The notes under the pieces were generated by a model. It was not told the origin of the DNA. It searched no databases and was given only the letters and a program-made list of their open reading frames with translations. DNA of 64,000 bases, from the NCBI GenBank assembly GCA_007844125.1, contig CM017572.1:25439879-25503878 (forward strand), read 5' to 3'. The DNA comes from Sinonovacula constricta (Eukaryota; Mollusca; Bivalvia; Cardiida; Solecurtidae). Below are positions 35,241 through 46,703 of this stretch, one piece after another (the stretch's first letter is position 1; each line of letters begins with the position of its first letter). Both the position numbers and the translations under genes were made by a program.

Positions 35241-36872
35241 AAATACTGTTGGTGGGACCACAAACCCAATAACAGAAATACTGTTGGTGGGACAATAAAC
35301 CCAATAACAGAAATACTGTTGGTGGGACAATACACCCAATAACAGAAATACTGGTGGTTGGATGATAAACCCAATAACAGATATACTGGTGGTGGAATGA
35401 TAAAGCCAATTAACAGAAATACTGGTGGTGGGATGATAAACCCAATAACAGAAATATTGGTGGTGGAATGATAAAGCCAATTAACAGAAATACTGGTGGT
35501 GGGATGATAAACCCAATAACAGAAATACTGGTGGTGGGATGATAAACCCAATTAACAGAAATACTGGTGGTGGGATGATAAACCCAATTAACAGAAATAC
35601 TGGTGGTGGGTTGATAAACCCAATAACAGAAATACTGGTGGTGGGATGTTAAAGCCAATAACAGAAATACTGGTGGTGGGATGATAAACCCAATAACAGA
35701 AATACTGGTGGTGGGATGATAATCCCAATAACAGAAATACTGGTGGTGGGATGATAATCCCAATTAACAGAAATACTGGTGGTGGGATGATAAACCCAAT
35801 AACAGAAATACTAGTGGTGGGATGTTAATCCCAATTAACAGAAATACTGGTGGTGGGATGATAAACCCAATAACAGAAATACTAGTGGTGGGATGTTAAA
35901 TCCAATTAACAGAAATACTGGTTGTGGGATGATAAACCCAATAACAGAAATACTAGTGGTGGGATGTTAATCCCAATTAACAGAAATACTGGTGGTGGGA
36001 TGATAAACCCAATAACAGAAATACTAGTGGTGGGATGTTAATCCCAATTAACAGAAATACTGGTGGTGGGATGATAAACCCAATAACAGAAATACTAGTG
36101 GTGGGATGATAATCCCAATTAACAGAAATACTGGTGGTGGGATGATAAACCCAATAACAGAAATACTAGTGGTGGGATGTTAAATCCAATTAACAGAAAT
36201 ACTGGTTGTGGGATGATAAACCCAATTAACAGAAATACTGGTGATGGGATGATAAAGCCAATTAACAGAAATACTGGTGGTGGGATGATAAAGCCAATTA
36301 ACAGAAATACTGGTGGTGGGATGATAAAGCCAATTAACAGAAATACTGGTGGTGGGATGATAAACCCAATAACAGAAATACTGGTGGTGGGATGATAATC
36401 CCAATTAACAGAAATACTGGTGGTGGGATGATAAACCCAATTAACAGAAATACTGGTGGTGGGATGATAAACCCAATAACAGAAATACTGGTGGTGGGAT
36501 GTTAAATCCAAATAACAGAAATACTGGTGGTGGGATGATAAACCCAATAACAGAAATACTAGTGGTGGGATGTTAAATCCAATTAACAGAAATACTGGTT
36601 GTGGGATGATAAACCCAATTAACAGAAATACTGGTGATGGGATGATAAAGCCAATTAACAGAAATACTGGTGGTGGGATGATAAAGCCAATTAACAGAAA
36701 TACTGGTGATGGGATGATAAAGCCAATTAACAGAAATACTGGTGATGGGATGATAAACCCAATTAACAGAAATACTGGTGATGGGATGATAAAGCCAATT
36801 AACAGAACTACTGGTGGTGGGATGATAAACCTTATTAACAGAGATACTGGTGGTGGGATGATACCCACCAAA
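35241..36872. repeat. 35/36-bp minisatellite derived from the SINE A tail
   Basis: The unit is AGAAATACTGGTGGTGGGAT followed by GATAAACCCAATAAC, about 46 copies. A 36-bp form with ATTAAC alternates. The first units keep the SINE spelling (CTGTTGGTGGGA); later ones are CTGGTGGTGGGA. The open frames with IGFIIPPPVFLL-type repeats are repeat products. Confidence 0.95.
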
Positions 36873-37003
36873 CAAACTAGCAACTATGATGAATAAAGTC
36901 TGCCAAGTGATGAAAATTGCCATCTGTTCTTGAAGTTTTTTGCACCTCATTAGCAAATACACCGGGTCATTTTAATTGTGAAAGTCTTTGATATGAACTT
37001 GGC

Positions 37004-37345
37004 ATTCCTTGGTGTAGTTCAAGTTTTCTCTTAGAACAGACATTCCTTGGTGTAGTGCAAGTGTTCTCTTAGAGCAGGCATTCCGTGGTGTAGTTTGCAA
37101 GTTTTCTCTTAGAACAGATATTCCGTGGTGTAGTTTGCAAGTTTTCTCTTAGAACAGATATTCCGTGGTGTAGTTTGCAAGTTTTCTCTTAGAACAGATA
37201 TTCCGTAGTGTAGTTTGCAAGTTTTCTCTTAGAACAGATATTCCGTGGTGTAGTTTGCAAGTTTTCTCTTAAAACAGATATTCCGTTGTGTAGTTTGCAA
37301 GTTTTCTATATTCCATGGTGTAGTTTGCAAGTTTTCTCTTAGAAC
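37004..37345. repeat. 40-bp minisatellite, about 8.5 copies
   Basis: The unit is TTCCGTGGTGTAGTTTGCAA followed by GTTTTCTCTTAGAACAGATA. The first two units are more diverged (CTTGGTGTAGTTCAAG). One unit near 37,295-37,315 is shortened. Confidence 0.93.
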
Positions 37346-37620
37346 AGAGTTTCCACTCTCTTTTATAAAACCAATGAGTGTCTGACAGTCTACAGTGTTT
37401 GTATTGTCAGTGATATTCTTTCTATCATCTTTGTCTCCCCTCAGTGCCAAGTTTTTGTTGTCCATGGAGAATAAAGATCTTAACAACTCAGTCCTTAAAC
37501 AACAACAAATAACAGCTGTTTGGTTATAAACATCAATCTAAAGTAGGATTTAATAACGTCAAGCAGACAAAGCAAAAAGCTGAATATATATTTGAATACA
37601 TTCAACAATGTAAAAACATG
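37346..37620. other. Unique spacer, no feature seen
   Basis: A minus-strand open frame extends in from the 40-bp repeat. It has no recognisable domain and no clear splice sites. Confidence 0.4.
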
Positions 37621-37625
37621 TTCAG

Positions 37626-37862
37626 ACAGTTGGGCGCCCGTGTCCAAGCAGTTAAAGTCGCTGACTTGTAACTCTTCAGCAACGCATCATGTAGGTTTGA
37701 GTCCCGGTCGGGGGAGAACTTTCATGCGCGAATGTTTTCTAGCTAACCTGCGGTGTGGCAGTGGTTCTACCCAGGTATATGTCTGGGGTGTTCCTCCACC
37801 AATAACTAGCTGGATGTTACTAATATGGCCATAATTGTATCGGTGTGATATAACATAAAACA
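37626..37862 (+). mobile_element. SINE family B, near full length
   Basis: A tRNA-like head (GCCCGTGTCCAAGCAGTTAA, GACTTGTAACTCTTCAGC, B-box-like GGTTTGAGTCCCGG) is followed by the family body (ACCTGCGGTGTGGCAGTGG, GTCTGGGGTGTTCCTCCACC, TAGCTGGATGTTACTAATAT) and tail (ATCGGTGTGATATAACATAA). The head resembles tRNAs with a long variable arm (Leu/Ser type), which is an inference. Confidence 0.75.
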
Positions 37863-38430
37863 ATCAGAACAGCCCTGTTAATCTTCATCAAATCTTGTAT
37901 GGAAGTATTGTTATCCTGGCCAATGTTGCATTGTTTGTTGTTATGACAAAGTTGTCACTGAAAGTCACGAATCTTCTGTGTACTTTATTTCTGATTATTT
38001 GTCCATTGGGAACAAGTCAAGAATTGTGTTGTTGTTTTTTTCAGCATCCTTCTAATTTCTGTTAAGCACTGTAAGCTACATTATCTGCATTTTGTAAATG
38101 CCAGCCATTATTTTCAAAAAGCACCAGCTGTTTCTGTGCTGTAGATAAGTACTAGATAATAGTTCATCCATCGAGGTTGACATCACCGATTCTTTATACC
38201 AAACTTGGGAGATGGCACCTCTCACTCATGTAATAGCGATTTGAAATTCTGTTCAATCAACATGACAACATAATCACTGGTCTGATAAGCCATTAACTTT
38301 GGACACTTCTTCAACTAGAGGCACATCCTGTACTTTCCTATACATTGCATGTATTGATTATGTTATGTTCTCTTCTGAAAAGGGTGGTGCAAGTTCTGTT
38401 ACATAAAAATGTCTACTCTTTCCAGAGGAC
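37863..38430. other. Intergenic, no feature seen
   Basis: No supported feature. Confidence 0.4.
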
Positions 38431-38435
38431 CACTT

Positions 38436-40050
38436 AAACAGGGCCCCAGAACACAGAGACCAGACCTGCAGAACGGGGCCCTAGACCACAGAGGGCAGAC
38501 CTGCAGAATGGGGCCCTAGACCACAGATACCAAACATGGAGAACGGGGCCCTAGACCACAGATACCAGACATGGAGAACGGGGCCCTAGACCACAGATAA
38601 CAGACATGGAGAAAGAGACCCTAGACCACAGATACCAGGCGAGGAGAACGGGGCCCTAGACCACAGATACCAGACATGGAGAACGGGGCCCTAGACCACA
38701 GATACTAGACATGGAGAACAGGGCCCTAGACCACAGATACCAGACATGGAGAACGGGGCCCTAGACCACAGATACCAGACATGGAGAACGGGGCCCTAGA
38801 CCACAGATACCAGACATGGAGAACGGGGCCCCAGACCACAGATTCGAGACCTGGGGAACGGGGCCCTAGACCACAGATAACAGACCTGGAGAACGGGGCC
38901 CTAGACCACAGATACCAGATATGGAGAACGGGGCCCTAGACCACAAATACCAGACATGGAGAACGGGGCCCTAGACCACAGATACCAGACATGGAGAACG
39001 GGGCCCTAGAACACAGATACCAGACCTGCAGAACTAGGCCCTAGACCAGATACCAGATCTACAACCCTGGGCCCTAGACCCCAGATACCAGACCTGCCAA
39101 ACTGGGCAATAGACCCCAGAAACCAGACCTGGAGAATGGGGCTCTAGACCAGATACCAGACCTGGGGAACGAGGTCCTAGACCACAGATACAAGACCTGC
39201 TAAACTGAGCCCTAGACCACAGATACCAGACTTAGGGAACGTGGTCCTAGACCACAGATACAAGACCTGCTAAACTGGGCCCTAGACCACAGATACCAGA
39301 CTTAGGGAACGAGGCCCTAGACCACAGATACTAGACCTGCTAAACTGAGCCCTAGACCACAGATACAAGACCTGCTAAACTGGGCCCTAGACCAGATACC
39401 AGACTTAGGGAACGAGGTCCTAGACCACAGATACAAGACCTGCTAAACTGAGCCCTAGACCACAGATACCAGACTTAGGGAACGAGGCCCTAGACCACAG
39501 ATACAAGACCTGCTAAACTGGGCCCAAGACCACAGATACAAGACCTGCTAAACTGGGCCCTAGACCACAGATACCAGACCTGAAAAACTGGGCTCTAGAC
39601 CACAGATACCAGACCTGAAAAACTGGGCCCTAGACCACAGATACCAGACCTGAAAAACTGGGCCCTAGACCACAGATACCAGACCTGCCAAAATGGGCAA
39701 TAGACCTCAGATACCAGACCTGAAAAACTGGGCCCTAGAACACAGATACCAGACCTGAAAAACTGGGCCCTAGAACACAGATACCAGACCTGAAAAACTG
39801 GGCCCTAGAACACAGATACCAGAGCTGAAAATCTGGACCCTAGGCCACAGATACCAGACTTGCAGAACAGGGCCATAGACCAGATACCAGGACTGGAAAA
39901 CGGAGCACTAGACCACAGATACCAGACCTGGAAAACTGGGTCTGAGACCACATATACCAGACCTGCAGAGCAGGGCCCGAGACCATAGATACCAAAGCTG
40001 GAAAACGGACCACTAGATTACAGATACCAGACCAGTGGAATTCAAAGATC
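38436..40050. repeat. 35-bp minisatellite, about 46 copies, in two sequence classes
   Basis: The unit is GGGGCCCTAGACCACAGATA followed by CCAGACATGGAGAAC. The left half (38,436-39,020) is the GACATGGAGAACGG class. The right half uses GACCTGCTAAACTG and GACCTGAAAAACTG classes, partly in alternation with TTAGGGAACGAGG (39,170-39,500). The outermost copies are the most diverged. Confidence 0.95.
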
Positions 40051-40126
40051 TGTCTTCAGTGCCATAAGAAATAGTCAGAAAAATATGAGGCATTAATAAT
40101 TTTTTTCGAGCAAATACTAACAAGAT

Positions 40127-41100
40127 TTTTCCATTTTTTGTGAGATGAATTATATAAGATTAGACACAGGCCCCTGAGATTACCACCGGAGGACACAATG
40201 ATGGCCACATGACCTGCCGGTGACCTGCGAAAAGAAGGACAATGGAAAAAGGTAATGGTATTAGTCTTTTTCTTTCCTCCGTCTCTCCATATTTGTCTTC
40301 ATTTCATTCTTCAAATAATAAACATTAAAACTTATTTTCTCTTTTGTAAATTATTAAATGGCAGGTGATACTAAGTTGTAAATATTATTAATAGCCACTT
40401 TACAAATTAGGTATATATTTTTATTGGGTGAGTAAAGTAATATGTATCATTTTCAATTGTACAGACTGTCAGACGGACAACCGATGAATCCCAAGACCAC
40501 AGAGACCAGACCCGAACCTCCAACAGGATGGAAGATGGTAATGGCATTCGTCCGATTCTTTATTGTCTTTCTCTTCATTCGCGTATTTGTTCTTTTCATT
40601 CGTTATTATTTGAAATAAAACAAGGGGACTCATTTTTTTAGGAAGCTAATGACAGAAGAAATGTGTGTTAATATAAGGAATAGGGACATTATTTAATAAA
40701 TTTAACGGTGCCGGCATACATCTTTATTGTTTATTTTGTAACGTAAGTAGCCCGAGAAAGGTGGACCAGTTATAAATTTCTTTGAACATGTACTAACCAA
40801 GTTTTTGCCTTTCGTTTTGTGAGATTTATTTTAATAGATAAGACGCAGGCCCCCGAGATGACCACGCAATGACCAGATGAAGCCCAGACAACCAGCCGAT
40901 GAAGCACACCTGACAACCAGCCGATGAAGCCCACCTGACGACCGGTCAGCCGATGAAGCCCACCTGACGACCAGCCGATGACCTGCGAAAAGAAGGACGA
41001 TTGAAAAAAGGTAATGGTATTGGTCTTTTTCTTCCCTCTTTCTCTACATTTTTGTCTTTTCATTTCATTCTTCGAATAATAAACAGTAAAACTTATGTTA
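40127..41100 (+). repeat. Triplicated exon-like unit with conserved splice-donor-like GTAATGG
   Basis: Three related segments end in a purine-rich stretch plus GTAATGG (donor positions 40,252, 40,538 and 41,011), each followed by a pyrimidine-rich TCTTTTTCTTTCC-type tract and TTCATTTCATTCTTC. Copies 1 and 3 share TTTTGTGAGAT, ACAGGCCC and GACCTGCGAAAAGAAGGAC upstream. Copy 3 contains about four internal 25-28-bp repeats (CAGCCGATGAAGCCCACC). Copy 2 carries AGACCACAGAGACCAGACCC, like the adjoining 35-bp array. No frame is conserved across the copies, so these may be non-coding exons or plain segmental duplicates. Confidence 0.6.
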
Positions 41101-42105
41101 AACATGGCAACTATCTGTGTAGCTTTCTGATACAATTGCTGATCAAAGAATAGGACAGGTGTAATCCCATATTTGCTAGATTGCTGGCAGACAACGTGTA
41201 AAGTTGAGTTTATGCAGGTTAGGTCGCTGGGGTTCATGTTGATCATGGGGAGAAATATAACTGATGCCTTTCCTGTGTCATTTTCTTCTTTGTTGTTCAG
41301 CTGCATAAAACCAGACCAGCTCGGACGTTGTTCTTTCAGAGGCCAAGTTACTTTAGAAAACATCGAAGAGGTCATTGTCCGTGTCATCTCTGGCTAGTTG
41401 GCTGTTCTCATCAAGGTTCATGAAGTTTGTCTTCTCTTCTCTTCAGTAGAATTATGTTTTCTGAAATACCTCATTGTAATTTTACCAATCTCTGACAGTT
41501 CACTAAATGAAATTCGTGCCCTGGGAATAGGTAAGCTGACATTTGAACCAGGTGTTGTGCAGGCACTAATTCCCATCCCATGGTATGTCCCGTGGCCATC
41601 AAGCGTTCGAGTATTATAATCCACGCTATCAGCAACAAATTGTAGGGACTTGCCTAAAAAAATATGATGAGATTGAAGTGTTCATTGTTGCAGCTGCATT
41701 GGCTCCAAAAAGCTGAACTTCATAGAAGGAAGCAATAAACCACATGGTGTTCAAGAGATCCAGTGAGTACCTTGACCCGTATTGGTGATGCAGTGGAACT
41801 CCAAGGCCAGGGGCGTGCCTGGGCTTACGCACTTACGCACGTGCGTACAATTGCTTCCAAAAATTGAAAAAATAAAAACGTCAAAAAGCAAATAAAAATC
41901 GTACATAACCTGTGTTTGGCACTTGTTACCTGTTTTATTTTTTAAATTAGAGTTCTTTAACCCTTTTCTAAATTCTACAAATACTTCTGCAATCCTACCT
42001 GACGTATTTCAGTCCCTTCCTGCTCGTTGTACTGTGACAGAGTTTCTCCCCAGAATGTATCTACGACGTTCTAAGGAAAAATTCGGGGGCGGGAGAATGC
42101 CCCTG

Positions 42106-42140
<35 letters not shown>

Positions 42141-42879
42141 TCTGCAGCCCTGCAACAATGCTTGACCAAGCGAGGCTAGTTTTACATCATTGTTCTCTTC
42201 TGGCAACAACATGTTGAGGAAAACTTGTAAACTGTCTGGTAAAAACTGTTCGTTTTCTGTTTTAGAAGATATTGACTGAAACATGTGACAGAATTTCTTG
42301 TCATATTGAATAGAGTTAATATCTTATCAAATAGCTTTGATCATTTTTGCTGCAGCAGTTATCTGCTTTAATATGATCAGTTTCAGAAAGTCCTTGTATG
42401 TTCATTTTTTTTTCCGTTTCATTGTGACCTTCGGTTCTGTTTTGTACAAAAGAAGAAACTGATATGGAATCTCCAAAGTGATTCAGCAACTTGTTTTTCA
42501 TACGTTTGTATGAGTATGCTCGTTCACGACATGCCCCCTGTCATCGGGTTAATAAGTTGGTTGATGGTTAAACAGAACCTTCGTTTTCCTCAATATAACG
42601 GTTGGATTTTTGAAATGGAAGAATTCTAACAGGGGAACAATCTTTGCTTCGTTTTCTATGGTTAATTTTGGTATCTTTAGAACAAAATATACATTTATTT
42701 TTAAAGTCAAACTCATTTGAACATCTTTTTGAGTTACTATTGTTCATGTTAGTGGTATTTGTAATGGTTATTTTATGGACAAAGTCCCTTCTGCAGTCAA
42801 TGTGCACCTCTTGTCCATTCTTCCAGGCAAACATAACAGCTGATCTGAAGGGTCTGATGGACCTGCTGGTTGACCTCAT
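41101..42879 (-). pseudogene. Frameshifted pseudogene of an uncharacterised multicopy animal protein family
   Basis: Read on the minus strand, blocks in consistent order occur in different frames. They are a Cys-rich N-terminus (HIDCRRDFVHK, CIFCSKD, DCSPVRILPF), LPDSLQVFLNMLL, GLGVPLHHQYGSRYSLDLL, then FVADSVDYNTRTLDGHGTYH with GMGI, PSWSGFMQ, and VIFLPMINMNPSDLTCINST with PVLFFDQ. I recognise this order from a widespread family of unnamed, often multicopy predicted proteins in cnidarians and molluscs. I know of no assigned function. Frame changes near 41,645 and 41,400, several stops, and a MITE at 41,818-42,152 show that it is dead. The triplicated unit at 40.1-41.1 kb begins exactly where its homology ends. 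Confidence 0.65.
41818..42152 (-). mobile_element. Poly-C/poly-G MITE inserted in the pseudogene
   Basis: The left end CAGGGGCGTGCCTGGGC and the motif ACGCACTTACGCACGTGCGT match the 9133-9439 element in reverse orientation. A C-tract of about 33 bases lies near the right end, which reads CTGCAGCCCTG. Flanking coding homology (QALLQ on one side, GLGVPLHH on the other) marks both edges of the insertion. No clean target duplication was seen. Confidence 0.7.
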
Positions 42880-43086
42880 TGAGCAGTAATGATTTTGCTA
42901 TGTCTGTGCCCAACTTTGATCCTGGAACCTCCCATTCCTGAAGGGACACTATAACTCTACTATTTAGTAGATTGTGATTTATAGTATGGTATCTAACAAT
43001 TACTACAGGGCTTAGAGTCTTTAGTTAATGTAAACATTTTTAAAGTCTATTCTGTTCTCTTCAAGGTTGGAATAATTATTTGACTA

Positions 43087-43290
43087 AAATATGGCCAAGT
43101 GGTTTGAGATGTTGACATGTAATTCCTCAGCCTTTGGGTTTAGATTTGGTCTGGGTGAAAACTTTAATGTGCTCTGCGCTGGTGGTTTTCTAGTCAAACT
43201 TAAGTCTGGGGTTTTCCTGTATGTATAATTAGCTGGATGTTGCCAGTATGATCATAATTGTACTGGTTCAATGTAACAAAAACAATAACT
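43087..43290 (+). mobile_element. SINE family B, diverged
   Basis: A degraded head (TGGCCAAGTGGTTTGAGATG, CAGCCTTTGGGTTTAGATTT) is followed by the body GCTCTGCGCTGGTGGTTTTC, TAAGTCTGGGGTTTTCC, TAGCTGGATGTTGCCAGTAT and tail GGTTCAATGTAACAAAAAC. Confidence 0.7.
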
Positions 43291-43431
43291 ATGCCTGTAG
43301 TAATCGCAAAAAGCATTGTGTCATAGAGGACCTGCCAAGGACCTTGGATACATTGACTAAGACCTGCTAAAGTAAAGGCCTACAACTTGGTCTCCTCTTA
43401 TGCAGTGTATGAAATTAAACGTTCATTATGT

Positions 43432-43448
43432 GTGTGTGTGTGTGTGTT
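43432..43448. repeat. Short (TG)n microsatellite
   Basis: About eight TG dinucleotides. Confidence 0.8.
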
Positions 43449-43449
43449 T

Positions 43450-44479
43450 AAATACATGTATGCAGACATCTACAACCAGTCTAGTGAAATAGTAGTAAGT
43501 TAAATAGTAGTAAGAAATTCTGCGTGTGTGATTGCTTATCTAAAATCTGAACTTTTGTATTTTTGCAGATTCTTGTCTACTTATGTCTTCTGTGAAAACA
43601 GTCTGGATGGAAGTTTGCAGAAATGCAGTTTAAAGGTTTGTTTATTGTTTTATTTCTATTTAATATATTCCTTGTAAAATTAAAAATGATAAATTCCAAG
43701 TTCTGTTAACTACAATTGACAGTCTTATGAGCGATAACCTATTTCTATGTTTTGAATGACTGATCAAGGTAAGGGCACCCCACCCCAGGCACCCCCAAGG
43801 GTAACGGGAGTTTTTGTTCTTTGTTGTAGTAGATAAACCAAATGTTCAGGCTTCTAATGCTTTTAATATAGTGTATCCAGAAAATGTGTAATCATAACTT
43901 CGCAAAACAAATGATAACAAATTAATTTTTTTGAATATTTCCTATTGCCTTTGACAGTGTTACCCTTTTGTCAGTTATTTTGTAATGTGTCGCTGATAAA
44001 AAAAGGTGTAAACTTGTCTCATGTCACTGTCTGAACTCATATGTATCCATATTTATGGCCAATTTTGGTGATTACAGAACTTCTGCCAACACATTTTTCA
44101 ACAAGAATAGGCATGCTAGAACCCTTTCTAAGGTGTTGCATTCACAAATCAAGAATTTACCAACTATAACTATGAGATAGGACCATTTTTCCCGTTGCAA
44201 AAAATTATAACTGAAGTGATCGCTCCATTTTCCACACAGAACTCAAATGTAAAAATGTAAGCAGGACAACTCAAAAGCAAACTGGGTTGATCAGGGTTGC
44301 AAGAGTCAAGTTTCTTTAACAGTAAACCAACTCTGCAACAATCAGGCTGAGGTGTTCTTTAAGCACTTTCCATGAAACCCCACTGGTGGCAGATCAGTGA
44401 ATGGGTTAAGTAAGAGTTTAAAATGGTTTCATCTCTACCATTTTCTGTGCTGTCATAACATGTTTTCCTCACTTTCCAG
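43450..44479. other. No supported gene
   Basis: A possible short exon at 43,569-43,636 (TTTTTGCAG acceptor, AAAG|GTTTGT donor) has one open frame, but its end phase does not join the candidate exon at 44,480. I leave it unassigned. Confidence 0.35.
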
Positions 44480-44577
44480 TTGCTGAACACCCCTATGCTA
44501 AGCAGTTTATCGGGGAGCTGTACATATACACCCTGAATATTCAGGACCATCATACGGAGATACTGGACACAGATCAT
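44480..44577 (+). CDS. Candidate internal exon, unidentified protein
   Basis: It is bounded by a good acceptor (CTTTCCAG) and a consensus donor (CAT|GTAAGT). Only one of three frames is open, giving AEHPYAKQFIGELYIYTLNI and then QDHHTEILDTDH, with 2 bases of split codon at its start and phase 0 at its end. The next acceptor-like site (TTCTCCACAG at 44,817-44,826) in that phase reads only nine residues to a stop. The exon would therefore be penultimate, or the match is by chance. No family recognised. Confidence 0.3.
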
Positions 44578-45735
44578 GTAAGTATCAAACCCTAGATTAG
44601 ACACTATACCAAAGGTAAATAGACTGTAGGAACCAGCAGCTTGCTCAAACTTAAGGTTGTACAAGCCATCCCATGCTTATTAATGTCACACAAAGGCAAA
44701 ATGCAGGGACTGGCAGTTTTGTTGAACCAATCCTGTTTTCGGAGTTTGACAGAAGCCTGAATGTATAACTAGGTAATACCATGTTTATGACATTTAACAT
44801 TTTAAAATTATTGTTATTCTCCACAGACCTGGTCTGCAAACTATGTCACTGCCTAGAGACAAAACCCCATGGTGCCCTGAAGTCATACAATGCCCCCTGT
44901 GCAGCAAACAGGACACTCATGGACATCTTCTACCCAGCGCTTGACACCCAGACAAATGACTATTATCCAGCTGGAGGAACTTCTCTTTAGCTACATTGGG
45001 AAACTGTGCACCAACTTTGCTCATGTCACAGTTACATCCAGGGCAGACTGCCCTGTGAAACGGCTGTGATTTTTTTATTGCCTGGCAAAATGTAATCATG
45101 AAATGATGTTTCCATTACAACACATTAGGGTATATAACTGTTTTAGTTAATTTTTTAATTAAAGATTTGATGTGTAATTTCCTTTTGACCTGTTCTGAAG
45201 TGGTTATGCCATGGCAACAGAATAGAATTATTTAATATTGTTCAATAGTTTTAAGAATTTTTAAAGACAAGCAATTCACAATTTGAAGCAGATGTTCTTA
45301 GAACAAAATTCAAGGACAGGTTTCTCTGTAAATGTTTGTGTTTGCTCTGCATCTTGTAGTCATGGTTACTGAATGTGGTTAATTTAAAATGTTTAAATAT
45401 TTATCTCATTTGAAGGTCCATAAGTTGCAGGAAAGTTTAAATGACTTTTCGGGTTTGTTCAGAGAATGTCTCTAAAGTGTCTACATAGCTGTTGGTTGGT
45501 TCATTTTGACCTTAATTTTGTCAGTTTAACCTTGGTCAGTTCAGGTTGACCTTGGTAGGGTCAGTCATAAGAACTGGTTAATGTAGCCTTATTAAATCAG
45601 TTAAAATATAAAGTTCCTATATTGTGTCCATAGTTATAGAAAAGTCATATATCTTCAAGGTTAGCCATTAGTTTATGCGTTGTACATAGAATCTACAGGA
45701 AAATTCATTTATGAAGATAATTAGACATTTTTAAC
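44578..45735. other. No supported gene
   Basis: The open frame 44,781-44,990 (+), with a Cys/His-containing stretch VCKLCHCLETKPHG after an acceptor-like site, is out of phase with the upstream candidate exon. Otherwise this is AT-rich sequence with nothing recognisable. Confidence 0.35.
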
Positions 45736-46175
45736 TCGTCTGAGCTTATGCTCAGGTTGAGCTATTTTGTGATCATCCGGCGTCATACTTCCGTCAACAC
45801 TTTCAAAGACATCTCCTCTGAAACCCTTGGGCCACATTTAGTCAAATTTCTCAGAAGCTTAAAAAGGCAGGGGAACGGAAAGTTGTTTTGATCCGTCAAA
45901 AAACATGGCCACCATGGGCGTGATCATTTTCTATATATGGCTATATAATTATTATACCGTTTTGCAGTTTCCTACAAGAAGATTTTCTTATATTCCATAT
46001 AAGGCTATATAGAAAGACTTCGAAAATCTTCATGTCTTAAACTACTAGAGCTTGATACAGCACATTTGGTGTACATGTTCTGTGGCAGGCCCTGTATAGA
46101 GGTTGTTCAAATAATTCTGATCGGTCAAAAAACATGTCTGCCAGGAGTGTGGCCATTTTCCTTATATTAACATAC
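45736..46175. repeat. Mollusc-type interspersed repeat with 5' hairpin and internal duplication
   Basis: It begins with CTCGTCTGAGC and the dyad CTGAGC/GCTCAG (45,740-45,755). Inside, a block with GTCAAAAAACATGGCCACCA and GGGCGTG is repeated about 230 bp later as GTCAAAAAACATGTCTGCCA. The layout is like the 56.0 kb repeat. No terminal repeats were found. The type assignment is from general familiarity with bivalve repeats. Confidence 0.5.
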
Positions 46176-46465
46176 TGGACCTAGAAAGTCAGTAGAGTGT
46201 TGGCCCTAGGTACGGGAGGCTCCAGGTTCAAACCTGGACCACGACATACCAAAGTTATAAAAAAGTGGTAGTAGTAAAGCTCCCTTGCTAAAGCTAAAGC
46301 AAATATGAGGGTACTTCCACGACTGGTTGGCCCGGAGTCAAGATGATATGACTGGGTGGGGTATAGTGTCAGTTGCATTGCATGCTATACACAGTGAAGA
46401 CAGCACTATATCTGCTTCAAGTGGACAGTCACCAGATAACTGAAATACTGTTGGTGGGATGATAC
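46176..46465 (+). mobile_element. SINE family A, near full length
   Basis: Head GTAGAGTGTTGGCCCTAGG with a B box CAGGTTCAAACCTGG, body AAAGCTCCCTTGCTAAAGC and AGTCACCAGATAACTG, and tail AATACTGTTGGTGGGATGAT. It is followed at once by a family B copy. Confidence 0.8.
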
Positions 46466-46504
46466 TTGCATAATAACCCTACAAGTAACCTACCTGTACA
46501 CACT

Positions 46505-46667
46505 CATAACCTTACTGCATTCAAGTCCAAGTTGGGGCGAGACCATCTAACCTGCAGTGTGCTGGTGGTTCTACCTCGACAAGCCTTGGGTAATCCAACA
46601 CCAATACTTAGCTAGATGGCATGAATATTACCATGATTGTTTTGGTGCGATGTAACAAAACAAAAAA
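46505..46667 (+). mobile_element. SINE family B, 5'-truncated
   Basis: The family B body is present (ACCTGCAGTGTGCTGGTGG, TTCTACCTCGACAAGCC, TTAGCTAGATGGCATGAATA) with a tail TTTGGTGCGATGTAACAAA. Confidence 0.7.
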
Positions 46668-46703
46668 ACTTTTTCCTCAAATTTTCTACAATGTTGGTAC
46701 TCA

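Noticed and set aside
35192..36962. Hydrophobic repeat proteins on the minus strand that look like membrane proteins
   Set aside because: These are translations of the SINE-tail minisatellite. Alternate 35- and 36-bp units shift the frame constantly.
42644..42889. Plus-strand frame ending in a leucine-rich stretch
   Set aside because: It lies antisense to the better-supported pseudogene block, which has a Cys pattern on the minus strand.
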